NCBI GenBank assembly: GCA_963921425.1
Contig: OY992832.1
Span: 21,364,835 to 21,428,834, forward strand
Reading direction: 5' to 3'
DNA length: 64,000 nucleotides
Source of the DNA: Dryas octopetala
Lineage: Eukaryota > Streptophyta > Magnoliopsida > Rosales > Rosaceae
Part shown: piece after piece, positions 24,431-35,218 of the stretch
Numbering within the stretch: position 1 is the first letter of the stretch
Layout of the letters: each line of letters starts with the position of its first letter
Notes under the pieces: generated by a model
Told to the model about the DNA's origin: nothing
Databases searched by the model: none
Seen by the model: only the letters and a program-made list of their open reading frames with translations
Translations under genes and position numbers: made by a program

Positions 24431-24586
24431 ATGAATTGAATAATCACCTATTAATACAATAATAATACCTGGTTGTCTGACAGTTCCATGGACAAGATAG
24501 TCCTGGGAGAGAAGAAGCTTAACCACCCAGGAAGCACTAAATCCTCCAGCCCCAGTCACACATACTCTTTCTTTCTCACTCGCCAT
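10125..24586 (-). CDS. CCR-like NADPH-dependent reductase, copy B (six exons, giant intron 1)
   Basis: Exons on the minus strand: 24469-24586, 13378-13550, 12916-13101, 12645-12807, 12221-12413 and 10125-10260. Each exon has the same length and phase as in copy A and they join to 969 bases (322 residues plus stop). Motifs: [29 protein letters not shown], catalytic Ser in VVVVSS, and KKWYFLAK with the YxxxK pair, closer to the CCR-like consensus than copy A. The deduced role is NADPH-dependent reduction of a phenylpropanoid CoA ester or aldehyde in the cytosol; the substrate is not predictable. Intron 1 is 10.9 kb because a LINE carrying a CACTA transposon is inserted in it. Intron 2 starts with GC. 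Intron 5 holds a 1.2-kb foldback. No stop or frameshift is seen in the exons, so the protein is intact if the large intron is spliced. Confidence 0.82.
10451..11637. mobile_element. 1.2-kb foldback element in the last intron of gene B
   Basis: Long inverted arms: CATTTACATCCACCAACTAT at the left and its near-complement at 11605-11637. Each arm contains about three tandem units of roughly 64 bp with the core TTTCAAGTTGGTCCA. Inner arms pair over GTACATGCAATATATTTATA. The flanks are identical 9-mers, TTAAAAAAG (10442-10450 and 11638-11646). The corresponding intron of gene A has an uninterrupted GTTTAAAAAA site near 4338, so the insertion followed the gene duplication. No ORF. Confidence 0.75.
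13130..13265. repeat. Gene-B-specific insertion in intron 2
   Basis: About 130 bases rich in GAGCACT and ACTCGAG motifs, absent from the matching intron of gene A. The vocabulary resembles the repeat around 58560-58640, but no clean ends were found. Confidence 0.4.
13729..13743. repeat. Target-site duplication of the LINE, 3' side
   Basis: CAATTACAAATTATT here and again at 23525-23539 bracket the LINE. Gene A has the related uninterrupted TTCAATTACAAAATTGTTAA near 6830. Confidence 0.85.
13930..15859 (-). pseudogene. LINE ORF2, 3' part: RT thumb, zf-RVT and RNase H
   Basis: Continuous reading from the CACTA boundary ([20 protein letters not shown]) to a stop at 13930-13932. First comes the post-RT region with [19 protein letters not shown] and FWWGQ. 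Then the zf-RVT segment has [20 protein letters not shown]. Last is a plant LINE RNase H with INVDGSW, then [18 protein letters not shown] and ANGVADAIA carrying the expected acidic residues. This part has no internal stop. It is separated from the RT core by the CACTA insertion, so the protein cannot be made whole. Confidence 0.88.
18297..19302 (-). pseudogene. TNP2-type CACTA transposase, C-terminal exons
   Basis: Two exons. The first, about 19302-18674, reads [20 protein letters not shown] then [14 protein letters not shown]. These are the end of the transposase domain (Transposase_21) and the start of DUF4218, running to [19 protein letters not shown] and [11 protein letters not shown] donor at 18673 and an AG acceptor at 18583-18584 join it in frame to [17 protein letters not shown] and [13 protein letters not shown] further good donor (GTAAGT) near 18301 suggests more exons toward lower coordinates. 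The N-terminal catalytic part expected upstream was not found, so it is incomplete. It would act in excision of CACTA elements. Confidence 0.82.
19303..21559. other. CACTA interior, poorly resolved
   Basis: A possible exon on the minus strand near 20043-19915 reads [20 protein letters not shown] between a plausible AG acceptor and no clear end. The family is not recognised. The rest is AT-rich with no domain seen. 21260-21430 is rich in GAGAGACAGAG. Confidence 0.35.
21677..23524 (-). pseudogene. LINE ORF2, 5' part: endonuclease end and reverse transcriptase
   Basis: Begins inside the endonuclease domain ([17 protein letters not shown], then [13 protein letters not shown]), continues through the linker ([17 protein letters not shown]) and into the reverse transcriptase: [46 protein letters not shown] and the catalytic FADD in [10 protein letters not shown]. 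One in-frame TGA at about 22285, between ANRL and [10 protein letters not shown], sits where the family usually has Arg or Lys, so CGA to TGA is likely. Reading stops at the CACTA insertion (NTDATI). Defective. Confidence 0.88.
23525..23539. repeat. Target-site duplication of the LINE, 5' side
   Basis: Second copy of CAATTACAAATTATT. The sequence after it (AATTGCATTAAAAACTTACA) resumes intron 1 homology with gene A near 6852. Confidence 0.85.
24381..24430. repeat. (GA)n microsatellite in intron 1 of gene B
   Basis: About 24 GA units, close to the exon 1 donor. The matching site in gene A (near 7115) has only AGAGAGAG, so the expansion is specific to gene B. Confidence 0.9.
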
Positions 24587-24650
24587 CGATCCTTTTTCTC
24601 TTATCTTAATCTTAAAGTCCTCGATATTTCCCTCTTATCATCTCTAACCT

Positions 24651-24658
24651 CTATATAG
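24651..24658 (-). promoter_or_regulatory. Candidate TATA box of gene B
   Basis: CTATATAG on the minus strand about 70 bases upstream of the ATG at 24584-24586, in sequence conserved with the flank of gene A (8634-8644). Upstream homology between the genes ends soon after, near 24715, so promoters beyond about 130 bp differ. Confidence 0.4.
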
Positions 24659-24719
24659 CCTGCATTATATTATTAATTAATTATTATGCTTTTAATTTCT
24701 TGGATTTCGAGGACCACTT

Positions 24720-26421
24720 AAGATACTTCTTGAATCCTGACTTTGTGGGCCTTGTGGCCTCGTTTACTGATAAATGAACTACTTTGCCGTCTGCATGCAG
24801 CTAGCAAGCTGGCTGGCTTCTAAAAATTTTGACTTTTAAACTTGTGGAGATTACAAAATAAGCCACCATCAAATGATAAGATAATGAGATAGCTACCAGC
24901 CTACCAATTAATAAATAGTCCTACGTCGTATTCCTGTGTATTTGCTGCTGCGCAAGAGTAGGCTACGCCAAACCATTCATTGTTGTCCTTATTGTATTAT
25001 TAATCCACTAGCTTGTGGCCCCTGTGGGTGAGCTTTCTTTGCCAATTGTCATCGACACCATTGACTACGTATGCAAAGTAAGTGCCAAACATTTTCCGTT
25101 TCTTCCTTGCATATCAGGAGATTCATAGTTCTTTCTTTCTTATAAATGGATCCGACAAAAGTGCTCACTTATAAAGGACTTTTAAGACAAGGGATGGAGA
25201 GTGCATATTCTGGCTAGATTCACTTTAATGTTTATTGATTTTAATAGTTGTGTTAAATTCAATTATTCAATGTACTGTCTATCACTTGTTTTTCATTTTG
25301 AAGTTATTTAAGTGTGTATTTTTGTCTGAATCTTTAATAGATAAATATAAATGAGAAGGATATGCATAAAATAATCAATTAACTTCTCTAAAAAATTGTA
25401 TAATTTTTTATTGAGAGAGTTAGAGTGTACTTCATTTTATAAGTCTTTCTTAAACTAAGCTCGGTAGTGATTTAAAATTTTTAATTAAGTATTTTTATTT
25501 TTCTTGTTTAACGACTTTATGTTAGGTTTTAACTCCGGAATTTTAGGCATGCAACCTCTACAAAGCCCATTTTACACCCTAAGAGGAGAAATACCCTTCA
25601 AATCCGGAGAAATACTCTTCAAATCGAAGAAAAACTTTATTATGAATTAAAAGACTTTATTATGAATTAAAAAAAATTCTTATAAATTAAAAAGACTTTA
25701 TTATGAATTTTAAAAAAAATTCTTATAAATTAAAGAATTTTATTAAAAAGATTTTCTTATAAAGTTTAAAACAACTCTGTTCTCCATCTAAAAACTGTTT
25801 TTCTAAAAAATCTAAGCCTAATTATCTTTTTTTTTTATTTTAAGTAACCATAAAAAATCTCTTATGAGTGTTCGCTTGATTAGTGATATTCTACAAGTAC
25901 GTCAAAACAATAGCTATGTAAATGATTTTTTATTATATGTTACTTGAAACATTAATTAATACAAAACATAAAAGAAGGCGCACTCCATTCTTGCTACTAT
26001 TTTCATTTTATTTATCCTTTTTTATTTAAAATTCCAAAAACTATCCTTTTGAGTCTTGACTTCCTAACATTTTTGGCTTATCTTATCACTTCCTCTCCCT
26101 CTCTCGATTGACCACCATCATCCTACCACCGGTGCCACACAAACTTGGCACTAAATCCCTCCAAGGAAGGAAATGATTAGAAAATTTAAGAATGCAGATG
26201 GCAGCTAGAGTAAGCTAGTGCGCCTCATTTTGACTGTGGGGGGTGAATATGGACTATTTCTCAAGAGGAATTATGGTTATGGAGGGCCAAAATTTTCAAT
26301 CCTAAGTCTAAAGCACCTATAACTCTATAAGCCATGTGCACGAGAATGGACTTGTTTCAGGGTCTAAAGCTCTTGGCATGAATGTAGCACCAGACTTGAG
26401 GAAGAAGAAGTACCTGAAACC

Positions 26422-26463
<42 letters not shown>

Positions 26464-27189
26464 CCCGTATCCCACATCGAAATTTCAGCTAATAATGGAG
26501 CTGTACATGTATGGCAACATGCGAACAACAGTCACGACCTTACTTGAACAGGATCTGTTCTATAGGATCATACCTCTGTATCCTTGAGTTCTAAGGAGAC
26601 AGGAATCCAAACCTGGTGGATGAATCATGACCGTGCGATCAGAGCGTGATTAATGGTTCTGTGGTCCTTGGTACCATTGTGGCTGTAGAGGATCGTTCTC
26701 AGCCAGAGTTCTTCTGGTTGGGGTGGTTGCACGGTTGTCTGACAGGTCCCCACTCTTTTTGCCAATTTTTGTCTCTTTTTTGCAAGCTTTTAAATTCATG
26801 AGCCAACAAGCTTGAACTTCAAACTTTGATGAATACTTCTTTTGGGAAAACCCAAACAAATAAGTAGAATACAATACAAGTGGTAGTGACGTACAATTGA
26901 TAAGGACAATACTTATCAAAAACTCTTACTATTCAAGTACTAAAAAAAATGTATAGAAAACCCTTAACAATGCTTTTTTGTTTTGGGTTTTTCTTTTCCC
27001 ATGCAGTTTTGACAATTTAATTAATAAATACAGATTAAATGAATCTAAAAAAGTAAGAGGAGTGTAGGATTACATTCTGGGAGTGTGAATAACGTCTCCC
27101 TTAACTTAAATTATACATATAATAGTTTTTCCTAAAACACTAACAGATATATATATATAATAGTTTTTTCTACACTTCCAAGTTTGATT

Positions 27190-27233
<44 letters not shown>

Positions 27234-27386
27234 AAATTGAATACAAATTGGAAATCTCTTATGGTGCGTTTGGATGAAGTAATTTAAAAATACTAAGAAA
27301 TTCACAAATAATAAAATTTAAAATTATAAGATATATAAATTCTCTTGACATGCAAAGTGCAAACTCAAATAATATATATATATATA
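24720..27386. other. Intergenic region upstream of gene B
   Basis: No gene is recognised. 25620-25760 is a short imperfect tandem of ACTTTATTATGAATTAAAA. 26425-26458 is (GA)n. 26500-26920 is less AT-rich and holds an 89-codon minus-strand reading with no known domain. 27190-27232 is (TA)n. Confidence 0.5.
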
Positions 27387-27787
27387 CAGGCTCCTTCTGT
27401 TGAGGTATACCTCAACTTATTTATGTTGAGGTATGACCTTGTTGGGGCCCACATGAGTCATTTTGTATCGATCCGAACCGTTCGCAAGGATCATCTTCAT
27501 TAATAGATCATCCTTGCAAAAAATTAGCCAAATCGGAAATCATTTGCTTATCTAACTTTGATAAAACAAATGGACGGTTTCATCGAAAATACTTGGTTCG
27601 TCCATTTTTTTGATCAAAGTTAGATAGACAAATGATTTCCGATTTGGCTAATTTTTTGTAAGGATGATCTATCTATGGAGATGTAAAAATTGAACGGTTC
27701 GGATCGACACAAAACGGCTCGTGTGGGCCCCAACAGGGTATACCTCAACATAAATAAGTTGAGGTATACCTCAACAGAAGGAGCCTG
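27387..27787. mobile_element. Foldback MITE, copy c
   Basis: 401 bp, with the same CAGGCTCCTTCTGTTGAGG ends and internal order as the copy at 7954-8354, bracketed by (TA)n on both sides. The arms pair over most of their length, giving one long hairpin if transcribed. Confidence 0.87.
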
Positions 27788-28592
27788 TATATATATATAT
27801 ATATATATATATTAGCATGCAAAGTGCGTGTAATAGGCTTTTCCTTTTGCGCTATGTTGAATTTATTTTGCTACTCTGTTCATGTGAGTTTTTTATTGTG
27901 TAAATGTAAATATTTTAGCGCCCATAACATGTGTGTATGTAGATATTTTCATTTAAGATACCTTAGTTTCAGTTATTGCAAATTTGAATATGTGTTCAAC
28001 AATAGTATGTTTTTGTTTTTTTTTTTATTTTTTTTATTTAGGAGAGTAAGAAATCAAACTTGGGTGTAGAGGGGCAAATTCAACGACCCTTCTAACTGAA
28101 CTACCCACCAACTAAAGTTTGTTGAAATAAATTTTTCACATAACACATATTATTTTGATCTAAGTTTAATTGATGTGAATGTTCTTAAGTCAATGCAATA
28201 AATAAATAAAAAATCACATTTCATGCATGTGGTATTCCAATGTAAGACAGAAGTTACACTCAATTCCAAGGTAGTGGGTCTATGGAATTATTTAAATACA
28301 TAAATTTATACCGTCACAATTGAATTTGCATAATACATATAATGCATTAACATGTTTAACATGAGAAAAACTTCCCTGTAACAGGGATATGGCTGATTTG
28401 GTATCACATCTCAATAACATGATGACACATATTCTCTTATACTTCATCAGATAAAACTTTCTTCAATTTCAAAATAGAACTTATCAAATGGGATGCCAAG
28501 TCAACAAATATTCCTGTTATAGGTAAGTTTTTTCCATTCAACATATATGATTGGAAAAAATAAATAAATAAATAAATAAATTAAAAAAAACC

Positions 28593-28971
28593 GGATTTGG
28601 ATCCTCTACTATTTCTTCTCTGCTAATCTCATACTAATCAATAAAAATTACGTCGTTTTACAGTGTAGGCTCATAATCAAAACCATCCATTTTTTAGATC
28701 ACCATTTAAAGATCATCTCTGTAAAAAATCAACCGTAAATAAATAAACAGTAAGTCTAACGGTTACAAAAACTGTATGTTTCTTTGAGTTGGTTATAAAA
28801 ACTACATGCCCAAACAATTTCTGATTTGGTTGATTTTTGTGCAGAGATGATCTTTGGAGAATGATCTAGAAAATAAACAGTTTCGGTCATAAGCTTACAC
28901 AATAAAACAACATAATTTTTAATTAATTAATATGAAATTAACACACAAAGGATTAGCAAAAAATCCAAATC
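28593..28971. mobile_element. Second foldback MITE family, about 380 bp
   Basis: GGATTTGGAT...TGCTAATCTCATACTAATC at the left is mirrored by the complement at 28920-28971. Inner arms pair over GATCATCTCTG...AAAAATCAACC. No target duplication could be fixed and there is no ORF. It is unrelated to the CAGGCTCC family. Confidence 0.6.
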
Positions 28972-31621
28972 CATTTAAACCATACAAGACTGAATAGAAA
29001 AAACAACGCAAAATAAAAAAATCTTTACAAAATAATAAGATGCTCGCCACCCAATAAAACACAACATTTTTGTAAACTTTTGTCTTTTTTTTTTTTTTTT
29101 TTTTTTTTTTTGATGGGGAGTTTTGTGAACTTTTTAGTGAAGCACCCTACATTTGATTATCCTGTTCTAAATTTCTAATCCCATGAAGTACTAACCGACT
29201 CCTTGTTCCCATAAAATACTATACAACCAAAAAAGATAAAATATAAAAGATATATTAGAAACACTTTAGCTCCAAAATTTAATCACAAACACTATTCAAC
29301 GTATATCGGTATATGTCAAGGTTTGCATGTGCCCGTAGTTTTGCTTTTCTGGTCATCAAATATGTATGCTTTGAACCTAAGTTCAATTCCAAATAAATTA
29401 CATAAAATAAGATTAAACTAACATTTTCACACATTTTGCTGCGTGTGAGATGTTTTTCCATCCCATATACATCTAATAGTTTTTTTTTTCTTTTGGTTAT
29501 ATCAACAGCAGCATTTTGCAATACAAATTGTAACTTGTTTACACAAGGGTGCTCTGCATTTACACATCAACTCAAGTAATTACAATATTATATGTTCGTT
29601 CTCTCAATACAAATTGTAACTTGTTTACACAAGGGTGCTCTGCATTTACACATCGCCTCAAGTAATAAATACAATATTATATGTTTGTTCTCTCAATACA
29701 AATTGTAAAAGAACAACCATCATAAGGGTGCTCTGCACTGTCAATAGTTTAATTAATACCTTGCATCAACAACAATCTGTAGTTGATCACCACCATGTAA
29801 ATTATAAAAGAAAAGCTTTGAACCGGAGGATGTTTGGATCATTATTCGGCCTTGCACAGGAGAAAAATAATTCAAATCAATGAAAGAAGAATGAAAGTGG
29901 CAGATAATATACCTAGATAAGAAAAATTAGTCCCTAATTTTGACTACCAGCTAATGATACTGTGATATTGTCAAGATGCTCCCCGTTGACTAGGCCCTTA
30001 TATTCCTCTATATATTCAGGATAGTCCTTGAAACAATGAATTTGTGGGGTTATGGTTATATATTAATTATGCCTTTAATGTAGCAAGATGTTTGAGCCTG
30101 CTTTTAGAGTATCGCTGTAAGATATATAAAGCAAAAGAACAAAAAAGCATGAGGCTCTAGTTAAAATCGAGTAAGATTAAAATACCAACAGATCAAGTCA
30201 TTTGATGAAAAACTGAACATACCTACTTCCGCAGATGAGAGATTCCATAATCAAATATGATCAGGGAAGCATCACCTATGCAGTTTAACACCCATATCAT
30301 TTTGGTACACATAAAATAAGAAATTGCTAGTGGCTGGATACCTGTTTACCCCCTCCTCTTTTCGCCGCCTCTCCACTACAGAGAGAAGAAAGAGTGGTAG
30401 ATGTGGCTTCTCAGAGGCGGCACAGCAGCTTCTCTTGCTTGGAAACTTCTTTTCTTGAGGCTTTTTCTAACAGACTTTCACACTTCGTTCTGGTCCTATG
30501 GTTTAGAATTAGATAATCATCTTTCAATTTTGAAGATTTTGAAATGTTTCACAAAAGTGACAAAAAGTGCTTTACAAATTCTTGGCAACAATAAAGTGTC
30601 AAAACTCATAAATTTCATTCTTTCCAAGTAATTCCAACATGAGGTTAGTCTCACATTTCAATTTTACTTTATTTCCTTTGCTTTCTTTCACATTCCCCCA
30701 TCTACGCAAAAACCAACCATTTTAAGTTATAAAAAGCAGGATTTCAAGAATCTTAAGAGAACACAGAATATTACAAATTTCTCAACAGTCATCTACATAA
30801 ACAAAAACTTAAAATTTAAAAAAACTTCATCTTTCTCTTCACTGTGGTTTGGTTCTTCTTAAGCTAGGATTCCATGAAGGGAATCAAATCCTTTGCAGCC
30901 TCAATGAACAACAAATTTGACCCAATTTCTAAAACAAAAACCTTTACAATTTGCACCGCTCAATAGTAGACTTAATATGAAGTTAAACAGAAGAAAAGTA
31001 CAAAAGAAACTTTCATATTTCTTTTTGTTGCCAACTTTCTAACATTGAATTGAGAAGCAATAAAAAATAAACTGTATCAATACAGAGTAATGGGTTTCAT
31101 AAACAAAAACTCAAATGCAGAACAGTAATTTATTATGTGATAGAGTTTTGGTTTTCTCCAAATAGACTGATATAATAGATATGAAATCCAAAATTATAGT
31201 CTCTGCAACCCAAATCCGCATTTACCCTAAAACCCAATTTTCAATTCTCTTCCACTATTTCTCTCATTTTGTAGGGAAACAAACAGAAAGTTAAAAAGGC
31301 GTCATTCTCATACCTTCTGTTGCTGCAGACAGTAAGGTCCACAACCACAATCGCGTCAGAGCTTTGCGTAGGCTTTTGGGTACCCGACACCCTCGTCGAC
31401 TGCCATTTCAAAAACAGAATCTGTAGTTAGAGCAAAATATGGGCATTCCAAGATAACTCAAGAACTACATTCTGAAACTACATTTTAACAAATTTAATTA
31501 ATCATGGGTATTTGTGGAATTTCTGAAAAGCATAATAAGAGTAATATTAGAAATGAGATTGAGGCATTGTTAAATGCCTACCAGCGCTCAATGGAAGAAA
31601 AGGGCTGAAGTGGACCGTCTT
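28972..31621. other. Intergenic region downstream of the PPR gene
   Basis: 29083-29111 is poly-T. No convincing coding gene. A 76-codon plus-strand reading near 30401 has no family. 31310-31420 reads like a spliced exon on the minus strand (a short ATG reading MAVDEGVGYPKAYAKL before a stop) and may be 3'-UTR or non-coding transcript sequence; this is only a guess. Confidence 0.4.
29519..29745. repeat. Tandem repeat, about 88-bp unit, 2.5 copies
   Basis: CAATACAAATTGTAACTTGT begins units near 29520, 29607 and 29695. The first two are almost identical across about 88 bases, including AAGGGTGCTCTGCATTTACA. The third diverges after 15 bases but regains AAGGGTGCTCTGCA. Confidence 0.8.
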
Positions 31622-33307
31622 TCACCAATAATCCCGACAAGAACATGATCCCTTAAAAAAATGATGAAATCGGTTTCGATCACGAACAATAATTTCACGA
31701 CCAAATTTGGCTGAAACATGCTTCATGAAAGAATGGCAATCGCGACAGATTCGAAGATTCTTCATGACCCTAATGGTCCTATTATTCTTGACACTTAGAA
31801 GCGCAAAAGCCACAGCCAATTTCTCACTGTGATAGCCAAGACTGTGCTCCTTCTCCTCCTCTTCAATGTCATGCAATACATTCGATGTATGGGGAGTATA
31901 ACCTGTGTCTCTTATGCTTCCAATTATTCTATCTAAGAACTCTCTAACATCCTCCGACTGGGGATGAGAGTCATCCCCTGAAACAAACTCATGAATGACT
32001 TGGTCTACACTAATCAAACTATAGCCAGGTCTCTTGTTAATTCTCTTTCCCCTCATTGAATTCCTAACCTTTGCCTTTTCAACCCATCTACCAGCTCCCC
32101 CATAAGCATTAGATAAAAGCACATAATCACCATCATGGCAAGGATCCAGTTTGTAGATCCTCTCCTTCACTTTCTCAGCCAACGCAATATAGTTATGATT
32201 TACACATGCTCCAAGCAAAGTCCTCCAAATGACAGAATTTGGCCTTACTGGAATTTTCTCCACGAATTCATATGCTTCGTAAAGCAAGCCAGCTCGGCTA
32301 AGGAGATCGACCATACAACCATAATGCTCAAGAATTGGCTCCAGACCGTACTCATCCTTAATGCTTTTGAAAACTCTCCAACCATCTTCGACAAGACCAC
32401 CATGACTACAAGCCACTAAAACCCCAGTTATAGAAATATGATCTGGCTGCAAGCCAGATTTTTTCATCTCATAAAAGACCCTCAGTGCTTCTCTACTGCG
32501 GCCATGCACTGCAAGGCCACTAATCAATGCTGTCCAAGTGTTTAGATCCCTCACTGGCATTTCATCAAACACTCTAATAGATTTATCAACGAACCCACAT
32601 CTCGAATACATGTCAACCAATGCAGTACCTAATGAAGCAGTAAGTTTTAACCCACTTCTGTGAATAAAGTTATGAACCAACTGACCCAATTCCATTGCCC
32701 CTAAGCTCGAAACAGCAGATATCACGCTGAGCATAGTAACCTCATCTGGCATCACATTCTCTGCAAGCTGCATTTGCTGAAACAAGGCAAGAGCTTCATA
32801 AGCAAAGCCATTGTTGGCAAAAGAAGCAATCATGGAAGACCAAGAAACCAAGTCTCTCACATGCATTGCATGGAACATGTTCAATGCAAGCTCAACCGAC
32901 CCACGACCCCCATAAAAGCTAATTAATGCATTCTGAACATACAAGTCCGTATCAAACCCAAGCTTGAGAATAAATGCATGGAGGTCTTGACCCAATTGGA
33001 GGCGAGTGCATGCCTTAAGAAGAAATGGAAATGTGAAGTTATCGGGTGGGATGCCTTGGTGGCGCATTTGGGTAAAGAAGGAGAGGGCGTGGGAAGGAGA
33101 GGAATGGGCTGTTACATGAGCTCTGATGATGGTGTTGTAAGCGAAGGTGTCGGGAGAGGAAATAAGGGCAAAGAGAGAGCGGGCATATAGTAAGCTCTCG
33201 GGGGATGATGCAGCGACGCACCATAGTAGGAGGCGCCGGAGGGAGAGAGGGTGGTTAAGTTGGCCAATCTTGATGAGGCAGGCATGGACCTTGTACACAT
33301 TGTTCAT
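31622..33307 (-). CDS. DYW-class pentatricopeptide repeat protein (organelle RNA editing)
   Basis: Single exon, 561 residues plus stop, no frame defect. PLS-type PPR repeats run from about residue 50 to 400 (for example DTFAYNTIIRAHVTA, DLVSWSSMIASFANNGFAYE, DLNTWTALISGLAVHGRSRE). E and E+ motifs follow (PNSVIWRTLLGACVNH, GDYVLLSNAY). The DYW domain has HSE at 493-495, CRDC at 521-524 and the terminal tripeptide DYW at 559-561. HxE plus CxxC is the zinc-binding cytidine-deaminase signature, so C-to-U editing of a mitochondrial or plastid transcript is the expected role; the target site is not predictable here. The ATG is the first possible start after an in-frame TGA six codons upstream. No strong transit peptide is obvious, and the N-terminus enters directly into a repeat, so the protein is short for the class. 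Confidence 0.93.
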   Translation of the reverse strand: MNNVYKVHACLIKIGQLNHPLSLRRLLLWCVAASSPESLLYARSLFALISSPDTFAYNTIIRAHVTAHSSPSHALSFFTQMRHQGIPPDNFTFPFLLKACTRLQLGQDLHAFILKLGFDTDLYVQNALISFYGGRGSVELALNMFHAMHVRDLVSWSSMIASFANNGFAYEALALFQQMQLAENVMPDEVTMLSVISAVSSLGAMELGQLVHNFIHRSGLKLTASLGTALVDMYSRCGFVDKSIRVFDEMPVRDLNTWTALISGLAVHGRSREALRVFYEMKKSGLQPDHISITGVLVACSHGGLVEDGWRVFKSIKDEYGLEPILEHYGCMVDLLSRAGLLYEAYEFVEKIPVRPNSVIWRTLLGACVNHNYIALAEKVKERIYKLDPCHDGDYVLLSNAYGGAGRWVEKAKVRNSMRGKRINKRPGYSLISVDQVIHEFVSGDDSHPQSEDVREFLDRIIGSIRDTGYTPHTSNVLHDIEEEEKEHSLGYHSEKLAVAFALLSVKNNRTIRVMKNLRICRDCHSFMKHVSAKFGREIIVRDRNRFHHFFKGSCSCRDYW

Positions 33308-35218
33308 TGGAATTGTTCCTTCTCATAGCACTCTACCACTTGTTAAAAGGAAATTAGACACCTGCCTTGAGAAGAAATATTTCATTAGCTCCGGTCCACT
33401 AATTTGAATTTGTAAAACTATTCACCAAATGTCATTCCCCATACAATCCAAATCTCAACAAAACAACACAGTCATGATGCCTAAACCCAAAAGCTACATT
33501 TTCTACTCCATTTCTCTAAGACCCCGGTTAAGACAACACATTTTCCATATGAGCAAAACCCCACCTCCTTCGTTATCAGAAAGTATTAAGCAGATTCCTC
33601 CAAAAAAACCACCTTTCTCACTTTGCTGTAACCCAGCATCCTCAAGGCCCTCACGACCTACTGAAGCAAGAAAAGCCTCCAGTCAATAGTACAACTTCGA
33701 CAAAAAAATAAAAAAGTAGTGCATTGTCCAATGCAATTCTCTAATTATGTAGGACTAAATTATTTATTAGAAAAAAATAAATAAACTAACCAGTAACAAA
33801 CAAGCTACATGATCAAAACATAAAGGATTACCCAAAAACCGAAATGAAAACTGAGAAATCCTTAAGCATCATTAAAAAAAATACACAAGTAATCAATAAT
33901 TTAATAATCACTAAACATATAGTCTAGGAGAAATTACCAAATATAATGCGCAGAAACGCCCAATTAAGACATAAAAAGAGAACGGAGAAGATAGAGAGCT
34001 CTGTGACTCTGTGACATAAAAAGAAATTACCTTTGAAATCGGCGATGGGAGGCCCTAAGAGAGTCGGGATGATGGGTGAGATCGAAACAAAGAGCCATCG
34101 GCGAGTGAGATCGAAAGAGAGCGGCGAGAGAGAGTCTGAGAGAGACAGTGAGGTGATTTTTGGGTTTCTAGGTTTCGAGAATGACTGGGGTCTGGGGTGA
34201 TTTTTGTGTTTTACTTTTTACTTCTAGGAAATTTTAGGGTATTAAGACTATTAACTAGTTTAATTAAAGAGTGGTGTTATTCTTTGGCCAAAAAAAAAAA
34301 AAAAGTGCTGATATTCCCACCCGTTTTCCTTATTTCCACACCTCTTTTTTTAAAAATAATTAATTATAATTTTTTTCTTTTATAAATTATTAAAATAGGC
34401 ATACTAACCCGAGAAAAACAAAAATCTAAGGCTTGGCTGGTAAAATACAAATAAAACATAAATACTCGAGTATAGAAACATAGATCCACCATTTTCAACA
34501 CTTTTTTTACAGAATTGTAAGAATCTAATTGAGCTCATGGATAAACTTTTAACCACTACACTCATTGCCTACCAACTTCAACAAGAATATTTGTCTTTTC
34601 ATTGAATTTAAGATGATTTAAAAGTTCAATTGAAATCAAGTATTACTTGTTTCATCCAATTTGATTAGATTATTTTGAAGAGCATATCTTTTCTAGTCTT
34701 CATAAGAGGTGAATTATAGTTTTAAAAAAATAGGGAAAAGGGGAGAAGGTGAAAGAGGAGGAGGAGGAATGGATAAGGGTACTTTGGGAATAATAGGGGG
34801 TGTGATGAATAGATATTTTTTTTTAACAAAAATTTGTGGGGGTGTGATAATAAGGTGGGGTGGGCAAATATGAATGGGGGATGGGAATAGTGCCACTCTA
34901 ATTAAAAACCTTATACTAAAGTATATTGATTACATATGTTTTAACTTATATGTGTTTTATAATTTATATAAAACATATAATTTAATATATTTTTATAATT
35001 TATATAATAGATTTCATATAAAAATTAATTAAAAATACTCAAAACCCTAAACCCTATACCATATCCTAAACCTTATACCATATACCTATACCCTATACTT
35101 TAAACCCTATACCATATACCCTATACTAGTATACTCTATACTCTATACTAGTATATTTTATACCCTATATCATATACCTAATAACTTCAATAGTTTTAGT
35201 ACATATATATATACATAT
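33308..35218. other. Upstream region of the PPR gene and spacer
   Basis: On the minus strand, 34165-34030 reads as a possible first exon: a CT-rich leader, an ATG reading MALCFDLTHHPDSLRASHRR, then a GTAATT donor. It could be a 5'-UTR exon of the PPR gene or another short transcript. 34720-34890 is G-rich on the plus strand. 35040-35170 is a decayed run of CCCTATAC and AAACCCTA units. Otherwise AT-rich. Confidence 0.4.

Noticed and set aside
26650-26919. 89-codon minus-strand reading in a less AT-rich patch
   Set aside because: Not recognisable and no conserved motif; could be a transcript exon but nothing in sequence supports it.
35040-35170. Telomere-like AAACCCTA / CCCTATAC run
   Set aside because: Too degenerate and with the wrong unit for an interstitial telomere array; looks like AT-rich repeat drift, and similar text recurs at 59500-59650.
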